63,929 bases of DNA from the IMG/VR virus record IMGVR_UViG_3300034117_000797, positions 1 to 63,929 of that record; one strand, written 5' to 3'. The first letter of the stretch is position 1; each line of letters starts with the position of its first letter. The notes under the pieces were generated by a model that ran no database searches, had not been told where the DNA came from, and saw only the letters and a program-made list of their open reading frames with translations. Below are positions 5,945-12,948 of the stretch, in pieces. This DNA is from a virus. A program made the translations under genes and the position numbers.

Positions 5945-6907
5945 ATGTGCATTGCGATTCTTAACACGAAGGGAGCTACCCTTAAAAAGCAACTATTGAA
6001 GAACTGTTGGGACAATAACAGTGACGGAGCAGGTATGCTCTATATCAATGACTATGGAATGATGGAGGTATTCAAGGAGATGAATTCCTTCGAGTCATTC
6101 TATGCTAAATACAGCGAGGTCAAGCGTATGTATGGTAAGCGCAATATCGTATTGCATTTCCGTATCAGTACACACGGAGGTGTCACAGAAGGTAACTGCC
6201 ACCCGTTTATGGTACACCAAGACTTGGGATTCGTTCATAATGGTATGATTTACAATGTGCCTACTAGCAAGGTTCATTCAGATACCTATATGTTTAACGA
6301 AGTTATACTTAAGAAACTCAAGGAAGGCTTCGAGTATGACGAGGATATCCTTGATATGATTGAGGTGTATATCGGTAGCGGCAGCAAGCTTATCTTCCTC
6401 AATGCTCAAGATGATTGGGCTATCGTTAATGAGAAGGCAGGTCATTGGGCTATGGATTGCTGGTTCTCTAACTCATCTTACAAGCAGGTTAACGATTGGG
6501 TTGACTATGGTGGTACGAAGAAGTACAAGTCTAATGTATATGGATATGGCTCGTATGGCTATGGTACATACAATACTAAATCATATTGGGGTGATATCCA
6601 TATGGATGAAAAGCCTGCTAGCAAGTCTTACTCATTGACTGACGACAACGATAGCAAGCTGTATGACCAATGCTCTGAGTGTGGCTGTCATCTATACGAT
6701 GCCAAGGAATTTACAGCAGGTAAGTGTGAATGGTGCATCGAAGAAGAATTGGTATTGGCAAATAAGCTTGACATAGACGAGATAGAGCATACCTGCGAAT
6801 GCTGCAGTACTTGGGCTAAGCTTAACTACAACGAGAACTATGATGCGTTCATCTGCCGTAAATGCGATGATGAATTGAAAAAAGAAATGGGTGACTACGG
6901 AGCGTAG
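5945..6907 (+). CDS. Class II glutamine amidotransferase with C-terminal zinc ribbons
   Basis: Starts MCIAIL with Cys2 as the N-terminal nucleophile of the Ntn-hydrolase glutaminase fold. HFRISTHGG, the substrate-contact region GFVHNG and a later SDTYMF also fit the family. After about residue 240 two Cys-rich modules follow, CSECGC...CEWC and CECC...CRKC, each with four cysteines spaced as treble-clef or zinc-ribbon ligands. It is expected to release ammonia from glutamine for the preceding amidoligase. The zinc ribbons may bind that partner or its substrate. The fusion and the 320-aa length suggest a dedicated subunit, not a host biosynthetic enzyme. Confidence 0.85.
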   Translation: MCIAILNTKGATLKKQLLKNCWDNNSDGAGMLYINDYGMMEVFKEMNSFESFYAKYSEVKRMYGKRNIVLHFRISTHGGVTEGNCHPFMVHQDLGFVHNGMIYNVPTSKVHSDTYMFNEVILKKLKEGFEYDEDILDMIEVYIGSGSKLIFLNAQDDWAIVNEKAGHWAMDCWFSNSSYKQVNDWVDYGGTKKYKSNVYGYGSYGYGTYNTKSYWGDIHMDEKPASKSYSLTDDNDSKLYDQCSECGCHLYDAKEFTAGKCEWCIEEELVLANKLDIDEIEHTCECCSTWAKLNYNENYDAFICRKCDDELKKEMGDYGA

Positions 6908-6908
6908 T

Positions 6909-6918
6909 CACTCTCCAC
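6909..6918 (+). promoter_or_regulatory. Repeated intergenic motif CACTCTCCAC
   Basis: Exact copy of the 10-mer at 1830-1839, overlapping the end region of the amidotransferase gene and 19 nt before the start at 6938. Confidence 0.4.
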
Positions 6919-6937
6919 GAACTAAATTCAAAAATTT

Positions 6938-7417
6938 ATGAAAAACTATTTTGTAAAAATGGAAGGCAAACTATTTCTAATGTACCGTGACAGATTCTTC
7001 CATTTTGATATGAATGATGTAGACCCAGACGATTTTTGGGACTCATTCACATACAATGGTGAGGAGTTAGATATTTACTACTACCCCGTATTAGATTCGT
7101 TGACGATATACAATGTACACGATGAGACAGGTCAAATAGACACATCTCAATTCGAGACGGCTGAATATCTTGGCAATCTAACTAATAAGTATGTAGTCAT
7201 AGATGTGGCACAAAGGTCTAATAGCGATGAATACATAAGAAGGTACAAGGACAGCGGAGACATAATTATGTATGATAGTTACACTTTGGCTCGTACAAAT
7301 GTTATCCCTACCGAAGCAGTAGTACTTGTAGCAGGTCTATATGAATTGAACTTAGAAACATTATTAACACAAATGAAAAACAATTATGAACGAGACAACG
7401 CATTTAGAGGTGCTTAA
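6938..7417 (+). CDS. Hypothetical protein, 159 aa
   Basis: Begins MKNYFVKMEGKLFLMYRDRFF and is rich in Tyr, Asp and Asn. It looks like a beta-rich acidic protein with no membrane segment. It follows the amidotransferase by 30 nt. Its start MKNYFVK resembles METKNFFVK of the amidoligase, but the rest does not match. The end overlaps the next gene by 32 nt. Function unknown. Confidence 0.75.
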   Translation: MKNYFVKMEGKLFLMYRDRFFHFDMNDVDPDDFWDSFTYNGEELDIYYYPVLDSLTIYNVHDETGQIDTSQFETAEYLGNLTNKYVVIDVAQRSNSDEYIRRYKDSGDIIMYDSYTLARTNVIPTEAVVLVAGLYELNLETLLTQMKNNYERDNAFRGA

Positions 7418-7568
7418 TGTAGCAGCATCTATTCGATACTCACTGATTGAGGCTCAGATTGAGTATGTAATCCAAAACTTTGACGAAATGGCTCAGAGAG
7501 ACCCGTCTGGAGATAGGATACTATGGATTGAGCAGTTAATTTATGAATTTGACGACCACTGCAGATGA
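7386..7568 (+). CDS. Small helical protein, 60 aa
   Basis: ATG at 7386 overlaps the preceding gene. The stop TGA at 7566-7568 overlaps the next start. Product is acidic and helical (ASIRYSLIEAQIEYVIQNFDEMAQ). No known family. Tight coupling on both sides supports that it is translated. Confidence 0.6.
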   Translation: MNETTHLEVLNVAASIRYSLIEAQIEYVIQNFDEMAQRDPSGDRILWIEQLIYEFDDHCR

Positions 7569-7846
7569 AAAACTTAGACAAAGCAATACTAGATACTTAT
7601 AGGCAACTGTATGCTAACTCAACTCCTCCTGCTGACTTCGATAAGCTATTAGATGAAGCACCGTTGAATGAACACGGACAAAAAGTAATAGACTTTATGG
7701 CTTACGAAATAGAGGAGGAGGTACACGATAGGATAATGCAGGATGCTATGAAGAAGTATAAGATTAAGCATAAGATATTGAAGAACGCATTCAAGTTTAC
7801 AATAGACTTAGGTTGTTCACCACGAATTAAAACAAATGAATTATGA
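7565..7846 (+). CDS. Small helical protein, 93 aa
   Basis: Start overlaps the previous stop (ATGA). Mixed-charge, mainly helical product. Ends in an ATGA overlap with the next gene. Unrecognised; part of a tightly packed string of small genes. Confidence 0.7.
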   Translation: MKNLDKAILDTYRQLYANSTPPADFDKLLDEAPLNEHGQKVIDFMAYEIEEEVHDRIMQDAMKKYKIKHKILKNAFKFTIDLGCSPRIKTNEL

Positions 7847-8058
7847 GACAGACAGCAGTAGAATGGCTAATTGAACAATTTGAAACCACAGAATTTATGT
7901 TTCATGATAGAAGCTCAATTATAAATGAAGCCAAAGAAATGGAGAGGCAACAAGTTATTGACGCTTATCAGACAAGTCATATATCAATGATGACGGCAGA
8001 GCAATACTATAATGAAACATTCAAACAACAACAAGATGGAAGTAATACTAACGAGTAA
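7843..8058 (+). CDS. TAVEWLIEQ-family small protein, copy 1
   Basis: 71-aa protein starting MRQTAVEWLIEQF and ending with a YYNETFK segment. Three more genes in this window (10740, 17407 and 17621) start with the same TAV(E/Q)WL motif, so this is a paralogous family. Members are helical, soluble and of unknown function. I have seen this motif in small proteins of many Bacteroidota phages. Start overlaps the previous stop by ATGA. Confidence 0.8.
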   Translation: MRQTAVEWLIEQFETTEFMFHDRSSIINEAKEMERQQVIDAYQTSHISMMTAEQYYNETFKQQQDGSNTNE

Positions 8059-8254
8059 AGAGTCACTGCTCAACGAGCTGACTAAGATGGACATTGTAAT
8101 GTATCGCAAGCGTGGGCTAGCAGACATAGGTAAGTATGCTCACGAACCACCAGGGTTTAGGGTAAAGCTGTACGATATATATAGCAAGTTGTCGCTCGAA
8201 GACTTACAAGTAATGTACGATATGAAACGTGAACGATATCAAATTAAAAAGTAA
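8036..8254 (+). CDS. Hypothetical protein, 72 aa
   Basis: The ATG at 8036 (MEVILTSKESLL) is preferred over an in-frame ATG at 8012, because it shortens the overlap with the preceding gene to 23 nt. Basic, helical product with a central KYAHEPPGFRVKLYD segment. Unknown family. Confidence 0.65.
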   Translation: MEVILTSKESLLNELTKMDIVMYRKRGLADIGKYAHEPPGFRVKLYDIYSKLSLEDLQVMYDMKRERYQIKK

Positions 8255-8258
8255 AATT

Positions 8259-8597
8259 ATGGGATTTTTTAGTTGGAAAACACAAGACACAAACCGTTCT
8301 ATATGCAATAACACATCTGGCCGAAATACATTTGTTGTGTTTATGATAGACGATAAAGGAAACTATTGGGTAGAAGATAACTACAATGGGTACGGTGATT
8401 TTGGAGGCAAAGATTTCTATGAATTGATTGCTGAAATGAATGGGTTAGACTCAGATAGGGAGCTAGGAATTAACTTAGCCTTTAGTGGGAATCCGTACAA
8501 GAGTCCAAATCTAATAGAAAGAAAGTCTGGCTGGACATACACAGAGAAAGAGCCTGATGGCTGTGATTATCAAGGATTCTTTTATGATGAAGATTAA
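8259..8597 (+). CDS. MGFFSW-type conserved phage protein, 112 aa
   Basis: The ATG at 8259 starts MGFFSWKTQDTNRSI, an N-terminus seen in many uncharacterised phage proteins. The in-frame ATG at 8229 would overlap the previous gene and lacks that conserved start. The middle is beta-rich with aromatic and Gly/Asp residues (WVEDNYNGYGDFGGKDFYEL). Function unknown. Confidence 0.75.
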   Translation: MGFFSWKTQDTNRSICNNTSGRNTFVVFMIDDKGNYWVEDNYNGYGDFGGKDFYELIAEMNGLDSDRELGINLAFSGNPYKSPNLIERKSGWTYTEKEPDGCDYQGFFYDED

Positions 8598-8625
8598 ATA
8601 AGTAACCAAGTAAACAGAGTAATAT

Positions 8626-8823
8626 ATGAATGAAAAAGAAGAAGCTCAATGGATTTTCGACAATATGTTGGAAATCATAGGCGATGAAGAGAAGGCTAGG
8701 GTAGCATCAGCTTTCCTTGCAGAGCAGATGGTATATGAGATTGTGGATAACGCAGGCGTAGCTGAGCGCTCACAAGGATGGCAACACATCTATCAGATGC
8801 TAATGAATAACGAAATCAAATAG
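8626..8823 (+). CDS. Small acidic helical protein, 65 aa
   Basis: Helical and acidic (MNEKEEAQWIFDNMLEIIGDEEKARVASAFLAEQM). Ends directly before another short ORF. A TTATCCACA DnaA-box-like string lies inside it on the minus strand (8752-8760), which may be chance. No family recognised. Confidence 0.7.
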   Translation: MNEKEEAQWIFDNMLEIIGDEEKARVASAFLAEQMVYEIVDNAGVAERSQGWQHIYQMLMNNEIK

Positions 8824-8824
8824 T

Positions 8825-9001
8825 ATGAGCAAAGACAAAGAACAAGCAAGTGTGAGAATGTGCGTAGGCGCAACACACGCAGACAGAAAGTATTGGTGGA
8901 CACAAGGTCGTGGAAGCTACAATACAGCGTTAATTAACAGAATAAGTGAAATCAAAAGAAACTATTATGACAACACAAAGAATCAAGCAGCAAGTAAGTA
9001 A
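8825..9001 (+). CDS. Short ORF, 58 aa
   Basis: ATG at 8825 is one base after the stop of the previous gene. The product MSKDKEQASVRMCVGATHAD... is basic and ends at 9001, overlapping the start of the next gene by 35 nt. Spacing fits a coupled gene, but composition gives no clue to function. It could be an accidental frame. Confidence 0.5.
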   Translation: MSKDKEQASVRMCVGATHADRKYWWTQGRGSYNTALINRISEIKRNYYDNTKNQAASK

Positions 9002-9590
9002 GTATGTATTCGCACTAGAGTATGTGCGTGACAAATGCGGTAAGAACGGTGGCAAGTTAGTCACCGCAGAGTTTAGGCGTGAGACTGGCCTCAATGCCGT
9101 AGCCGTCAAGGGTATGTTAGGCTTCGGATACATCAAGAAGATTAGTAGGGGTAAGTATATGTGGACAGCGCCAGATGTTGTTCAACCTATTATGGCTAGG
9201 AATGTGTACGAGTATGTCAAGGAATACTTTAGGAGTAACCACGACAAGCGTAACGGCAATGTAGTAGAGCAAGAAGTAGAGCAACCTATTGAAGATACAC
9301 ACGAAGAGCCTGACTATGTAGCAGGACTCATAGCAGAAGTTCAGATGCTTGAGCGTATGAATCAAGACTTGAGGGATGCATTCGAGAATGTTTCTAAAGA
9401 AAAGGATATGTACTGTTCATTGTATGATGCAGTATTTGAACAGCTGAGCGAGATGAAGGACAATCATAATGCTATTGTGAAAGATATTATGGACACACCA
9501 CAACTCATCTGCACATCGCTTGACAATGAACATACGTCTAGGACTTATTACTTCTTTGGATTGCCTATATGGTCAATTAAATTCAAATAA
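8967..9590 (+). CDS. Winged-helix and coiled-coil protein, 207 aa
   Basis: Residues about 10-65 (YVFALEYVRDKCGKNGGKLVT...) form a winged-helix-like pattern with a recognition-helix candidate near ETGLNAVAVKGMLGFGYI. A second part (about 100-160) is acidic and coiled-coil-like. A GTG start at 8946 would add 7 residues; the ATG at 8967 is chosen. Likely a DNA-binding regulator of phage middle genes. Target unknown. Confidence 0.65.
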   Translation: MTTQRIKQQVSKYVFALEYVRDKCGKNGGKLVTAEFRRETGLNAVAVKGMLGFGYIKKISRGKYMWTAPDVVQPIMARNVYEYVKEYFRSNHDKRNGNVVEQEVEQPIEDTHEEPDYVAGLIAEVQMLERMNQDLRDAFENVSKEKDMYCSLYDAVFEQLSEMKDNHNAIVKDIMDTPQLICTSLDNEHTSRTYYFFGLPIWSIKFK

Positions 9591-9591
9591 T

Positions 9592-9696
9592 ATGCTAGAT
9601 AAAATAGCGTTTGCAGTGGTAATCATATGTCACATTGTATTAGATGTGACTATGGTTGCTTTCTTAGTAACTTTATTCTGGAAGTTGATTGTTTAA
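9592..9696 (+). CDS. Tiny membrane peptide, 34 aa
   Basis: MLDKIAFAVVIICHIVLDVT... is almost entirely one or two hydrophobic stretches with few charges. It starts one base after the stop of the preceding gene. Comparable micro-membrane proteins occur at 11233 and 16671. Function unknown. Confidence 0.5.
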   Translation: MLDKIAFAVVIICHIVLDVTMVAFLVTLFWKLIV

Positions 9697-9720
9697 CATT
9701 AAATTAGATAGAAAAAAAAT

Positions 9721-10104
9721 ATGACAGTACTCGAATTGTTGGTAGACAATCTACCCGATGAATACATTCAAGCAGTAATCAACAACATCAAGGATAAGTC
9801 ATCGCTTCATAACGAGGCGACCAATATATCAGCTGAGTTGTTGTCGCTGTTTGATTGGGAATCATCGAAAGAGGGGTACGACTTTTGGGAAGAGGTATTG
9901 GAAGCCATACTGATAGCAGGTGAGCTTCCACCCTTACCCATAACGATTGGATACGCCCCATCCACAATGTTTTATTGCAAACATCAAATCTATTTGATGA
10001 ATGTCGGTGACACTGGCATTCACGTATCATTTGGATTACCAACCGACGCAATCAAGCACCTAGAAGGTGAAAGAAAAGAAAAAGTTTTAGCATTTATTAA
10101 CTGA
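9721..10104 (+). CDS. Hypothetical protein, 127 aa
   Basis: Acidic soluble protein with helical N-terminal half (residues 1-60) and a beta-rich C-terminal half. No known domain. It is the last gene before a 400-nt non-coding interval with its own promoter and RNA element. Minus-strand frames over it are shadows. Confidence 0.7.
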   Translation: MTVLELLVDNLPDEYIQAVINNIKDKSSLHNEATNISAELLSLFDWESSKEGYDFWEEVLEAILIAGELPPLPITIGYAPSTMFYCKHQIYLMNVGDTGIHVSFGLPTDAIKHLEGERKEKVLAFIN

Positions 10105-10119
10105 TATGAAAAATAATAT

Positions 10120-10127
10120 TACATTTG
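10120..10127 (+). promoter_or_regulatory. -7 promoter element TACATTTG of RNA element 1
   Basis: Matches TAnnTTTG; no good TTTG upstream. Transcription would begin about 4-6 nt later, at the foot of the first hairpin of the RNA element that follows. Confidence 0.55.
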
Positions 10128-10130
10128 TAC

Positions 10131-10233
10131 GTCTCACGCTACCAAGTTAGACACACAGACTAAGATTTTACTTGTTCTATTGGTTGGAACGAACCCTCAG
10201 TTGTGGCATGGTAGCGTGGACTGAGGGTTTTTT
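10131..10233 (+). ncRNA. Candidate kissing-loop RNA, element 1
   Basis: Three hairpins in order. H1 is GTCT (10131-10134)/AGAC (10149-10152) with a 14-nt loop. H2 is GTTC (10174-10177)/GAAC (10187-10190). H3 is a 9-bp perfect stem AACCCTCAG (10192-10200)/CTGAGGGTT (10221-10229) running into six T, like a terminator. The loop of H1 holds CACGCTACCA (10135-10144), which is perfectly complementary over 10 bp to TGGTAGCGTG (10209-10218) in the 20-nt loop of H3. A second element with the same layout lies at 55634-55731. It could be a stand-alone small RNA or an attenuator. No known family recognised. Confidence 0.65.
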
Positions 10234-10503
10234 ATTGCCCTTAACATAGGGTGTTGTATGCCATTGAACATCATTATCAAAAACAATGTCTCACAATGAA
10301 CGCTTGTTCCGAACAACAAACCCTGCTCTGTCTAACGCTTGACAACAGGTACTGCATACCGAAAGGTAATGGAATCAAGTGAGCCAAATAGCCCATTGCT
10401 TAGGCAAGAATAAATAAGAAAGGGTCGCAGAGGGAAGTGTCATTGGTTGGGAAATCTTAATTAAATGCTGTGTATGGTATATGCAGTATAAAAGCGAAGC
10501 TAT
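10234..10503 (+). other. Non-coding interval after RNA element 1
   Basis: 270 nt with no convincing gene. A 28-codon frame from 10296 has no support. CCCTTAACATAGGG (10238-10251) can form a small hairpin. It may be the 5' leader of the gene at 10504 if transcription reads through element 1. Confidence 0.4.
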
Positions 10504-10743
10504 ATGAAGAAAGAAAGAATAACAGTATGGGTAATGCTATGGGAATTAGTATGGTTCTCATCAGCAATGGTACTAGGAGCAATGTTAATGCTTATGTACC
10601 TTAAGACAAAAGAAAAGAAAGAAGATGCTAGACAATCAGCTTATCTCTTTGAGGAACCTAGGGACTGGTCAACAGACACCACTCTCCACAGAGACAAGCG
10701 TGACTACATCGAATATTTATTTAACAAAACAGAAGAACAATGA
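10504..10743 (+). CDS. Single-pass membrane protein, 79 aa
   Basis: One strong hydrophobic segment at about residues 8-32 (VWVMLWELVWFSSAMVLGAM...), then a charged tail of about 45 residues (KTKEKKEDARQ... KTEEQ). First gene after the 400-nt gap. It overlaps the next gene by ATGA and contains the CACTCTCCAC motif at 10680. Function unknown. Confidence 0.7.
   Translation: MKKERITVWVMLWELVWFSSAMVLGAMLMLMYLKTKEKKEDARQSAYLFEEPRDWSTDTTLHRDKRDYIEYLFNKTEEQ
10680..10689 (+). promoter_or_regulatory. Repeated motif CACTCTCCAC inside a gene
   Basis: Exact copy of the 10-mer at 1830-1839, here within the coding region of 10504-10743 and 50 nt before the start at 10740. Confidence 0.3.
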
Positions 10744-10958
10744 AGACAGCAGTAGAATGGTTAGAGCAAGAGATTGGCAAGAAGAATATGGGAGCATTCC
10801 TAGAGGATAAGATAAAGATTGCCAAGGAAATGGAACAGAATCAAATCGGGAGCGCTTTCCTAGCAGGAGGTCAATCAGCCTTTAGCTTTAAGGGTAATGG
10901 AGAATTCAAAACAATAGAAGAGTACATTGAAGAAACCTATAAAAAAGAAGAGCAATGA
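10740..10958 (+). CDS. TAVEWLIEQ-family small protein, copy 2
   Basis: 72 aa, MKTAVEWLEQEIGKKN at the start, IEEYIEETYKKEEQ at the end. Paralogue of the 7843, 17407 and 17621 products, with a middle containing the shared KEMEQNQI motif. Coupled by ATGA to both neighbours. Unknown function; soluble, helical. Confidence 0.8.
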   Translation: MKTAVEWLEQEIGKKNMGAFLEDKIKIAKEMEQNQIGSAFLAGGQSAFSFKGNGEFKTIEEYIEETYKKEEQ

Positions 10959-11233
10959 CCGTAGCAAAATTTTTAGAACACGTAGCAAGCAAAGTTCCAG
11001 TGGAATGGGATAGGTATGTGGAAGATGAAGGTTCATACAGTGTGTATGGATGGATACAGCGTAGCGATGGTAAGAGAGACTTCGTGTTGGTCAATATAAA
11101 GGAAGACCTTGGAACTTATGTAAGTTTCGTCACATCATCAGCTAAGTACAGCAGAACATTAACCGAAGTCATATATGGAGAAACATCAGACCATATTGAC
11201 TGTAAAAAAGTAGAAGATTTATACAAAGAATAA
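10955..11233 (+). CDS. Hypothetical protein, 92 aa
   Basis: Starts in an ATGA overlap and ends in a TAATG overlap. Helical start then beta-rich core (YSVYGWIQRSDGKRDFVLVNI). No membrane segment. No family recognised. Confidence 0.7.
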   Translation: MTVAKFLEHVASKVPVEWDRYVEDEGSYSVYGWIQRSDGKRDFVLVNIKEDLGTYVSFVTSSAKYSRTLTEVIYGETSDHIDCKKVEDLYKE

Positions 11234-11376
11234 TGAGAAGACTAATGATACTAGAGAAAATTGTAGCGTGGGGATTGGTAATCCTACTCGTTATGGGGTT
11301 TATTACAATGACAGCGCTAATGTTCTTCGGAGCATACACCGCATTTGAATTACTAATGAGTGTTAAAAATCAGTGA
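11233..11376 (+). CDS. Small membrane protein, 47 aa
   Basis: ATG at 11233 overlaps the previous stop (TAATG). The product is largely hydrophobic from residue 11 to 42 (VAWGLVILLVMGFITMTALM...), enough for one or two membrane passes, with a basic N-terminus MRRLMILEK. Function unknown. Confidence 0.6.
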   Translation: MRRLMILEKIVAWGLVILLVMGFITMTALMFFGAYTAFELLMSVKNQ

Positions 11377-11377
11377 A

Positions 11378-11518
11378 ATGGAGAAATTACAAATGGAAAT
11401 TGAGAAGACTAAGCAGAAGATTAAACACTGCAAAGTCAATGATATGCTTTATGACCTTGAGAGTTATGAGGCTAAGCTAGAGATACTAGAAGAAGAATTA
11501 AAAAAATATATTCAATAA
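11378..11518 (+). CDS. Small coiled-coil protein, 46 aa
   Basis: ATG one base after the previous stop. The product MEKLQMEIEKTKQKIK... is a heptad-like helix of Leu, Ile, Glu and Lys over its full length. Likely a small dimerising protein. It ends just before the promoter-like site at 11523-11553. Confidence 0.6.
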   Translation: MEKLQMEIEKTKQKIKHCKVNDMLYDLESYEAKLEILEEELKKYIQ

Positions 11519-11522
11519 ATCT

Positions 11523-11553
11523 TTTGGTAATCAAAAATATATTATTAACTTTA
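11523..11553 (+). promoter_or_regulatory. Promoter for the HTH/recombination genes
   Basis: TTTG at 11523-11526, 19-nt spacer, TAACTTTA at 11546-11553 (one mismatch to TAnnTTTG). The start codon of the HTH gene is 19 nt downstream. Confidence 0.5.
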
Positions 11554-11572
11554 CGGACAAATCAAATGAGTT

Positions 11573-11881
11573 ATGAACAAGGCGAAAGGAATCAAAGACT
11601 TAATGGAGTCTCAACGCTACAAAATCAAGCACCTATCTAAAGCATTAAAAGAAGCGAATATCCCTGGCAACTGGGACTCCACACAGAACCTATACAATCT
11701 AACTAATGGCGAGGTTGTACCAAAAGATGCATATGTATATGTAGTAATGTCAAACCTATTGAATGTAGACATTAAAACAATCCTTAACAGGTACACAGCA
11801 GTAACACAAGTAGAAGAAGAAAGGTTCACACCAACAATAGTCGAGTCATCAATCACAAGAGACATTGAACTTGACTGGTAA
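11573..11881 (+). CDS. XRE-like helix-turn-helix regulator, 102 aa
   Basis: A helix-turn-helix with the pattern SKALKEANIPGNWDSTQNLYNLTNGEVVPKDAYVY (about residues 20-56), where NLTNGEVVPKD is the loop seen before the last helices of Cro/CI-type domains. Residues 57-80 (VMSNLLNVDIKTILNRY) complete the domain and 80-102 is an acidic tail. It has its own promoter and precedes the recombination/replication genes, so it likely regulates them, possibly with autorepression. Confidence 0.7.
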   Translation: MNKAKGIKDLMESQRYKIKHLSKALKEANIPGNWDSTQNLYNLTNGEVVPKDAYVYVVMSNLLNVDIKTILNRYTAVTQVEEERFTPTIVESSITRDIELDW

Positions 11882-11907
11882 TTAGTAATCAATAAAAGCA
11901 AATAAGT

Positions 11908-12948
11908 ATGAATTTTAATGAGTTATCAAGACCATTGGATATTTCCGATGTAGACTTCCGTGTCCAATCTATTAACAATGGTGGCTATGCTACAATCCTT
12001 GCGTACAAAGACGCTAGGGTAGATATGAATAGACTAGATGAGGTATGTGGCATAGGCTACTGGAAGCGAGACTTCAAGGAAATCAATGGCAAATTGTATT
12101 GCGGTGTAGCCGTGTACAACAAGGAAATCTCTGAGTGGATATGGAAATGGGACGTAGGTACTGAGTCAATGACTGAGGCAACCAAAGGTCTAGCGTCAGA
12201 TGCATTCAAGCGTGCGTGCTTCAACCTAGGGATTGGTCGTGAGTTGTATGACTACCCAATCATCAGCGTTAAGCTTAACGAGAACGAGTGGACTAAGGAT
12301 GGTGGCAGGCCTAAGCAGACCTACAATCTACATATCCGTGATTGGAAATGGTATTCAGAGTTTACTGATGGTCGCATTACATTCCTAGCGGCTAAGGATG
12401 AGAACGGAAAGGTTCGATTCAAATGGGGCGTTATGAAGCCGAAAGAAGAAGAACCTGAGTACAAGGCTGCAGCAGCACCAGAAGTAGCAGCAGAACCTAT
12501 CGTAGAGGCTCCTGTAGAGGTTGTGGCAGAGGTTACACCTACACCAGTAGTAGAGGAAGGGAATGTGCAAGGTATGTTGAAGCAAGAAATTGAGGTGCTA
12601 AATGATACCGAAAGACAACAAGCAATCACTTATTACGAAGAGATGTTTGGTAAGAAACCACACCACAAGATGTCTACACTTCGTATCATTGAAGAGTATC
12701 AGCGTGAAGCTGAGAAGCGTGAAGCTGAGTTGAAAGAAGAAGCTACGGTTGAAGAGGCTGAGATTGTTCAGAATGAAGCATCAATCCTTGACTACTTGGA
12801 TATGGTAGATGATTTCAAAGACCCTGCTGAGTTTGTTAAGTGGGCTAAAGATATTGTCGCTCATTTTGATGGGGTAGACAGCGAAGCTGCTATTCAAGGC
12901 TTCAGACAAGTATGTAACGAACATTACTCAAAATTAGTTAAGAGATAA
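11908..12948 (+). CDS. Rad52-like single-strand annealing protein (Sak type), 346 aa
   Basis: Residues about 1-125 match the Rad52/Sak recombinase core: YATILAYKDARVDMNRLDEV, GYWKRDF, and the signature DVGTES...KGLASDAFKRACFNLGIGRELYD (82-115). After about residue 190 a Pro/Glu/Val-rich linker (repeats of AAEP, APVEVV) leads to a C-terminal acidic helical part (residues 290-346). It anneals complementary single strands during phage recombination. SSB, nucleases and helicase nearby support this. The long acidic tail is unusual for the family. Confidence 0.85.
   Translation: MNFNELSRPLDISDVDFRVQSINNGGYATILAYKDARVDMNRLDEVCGIGYWKRDFKEINGKLYCGVAVYNKEISEWIWKWDVGTESMTEATKGLASDAFKRACFNLGIGRELYDYPIISVKLNENEWTKDGGRPKQTYNLHIRDWKWYSEFTDGRITFLAAKDENGKVRFKWGVMKPKEEEPEYKAAAAPEVAAEPIVEAPVEVVAEVTPTPVVEEGNVQGMLKQEIEVLNDTERQQAITYYEEMFGKKPHHKMSTLRIIEEYQREAEKREAELKEEATVEEAEIVQNEASILDYLDMVDDFKDPAEFVKWAKDIVAHFDGVDSEAAIQGFRQVCNEHYSKLVKR

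Noticed and set aside
8752-8760. TTATCCACA (minus strand), DnaA-box consensus
   Set aside because: About 0.5 such 9-mers are expected by chance in 64 kb on both strands; it is single, inside a gene and not clustered.
10296-10382. 28-aa frame in the 270-nt interval after RNA element 1
   Set aside because: Short, no coupling to neighbours, no conserved features; the interval is treated as non-coding.
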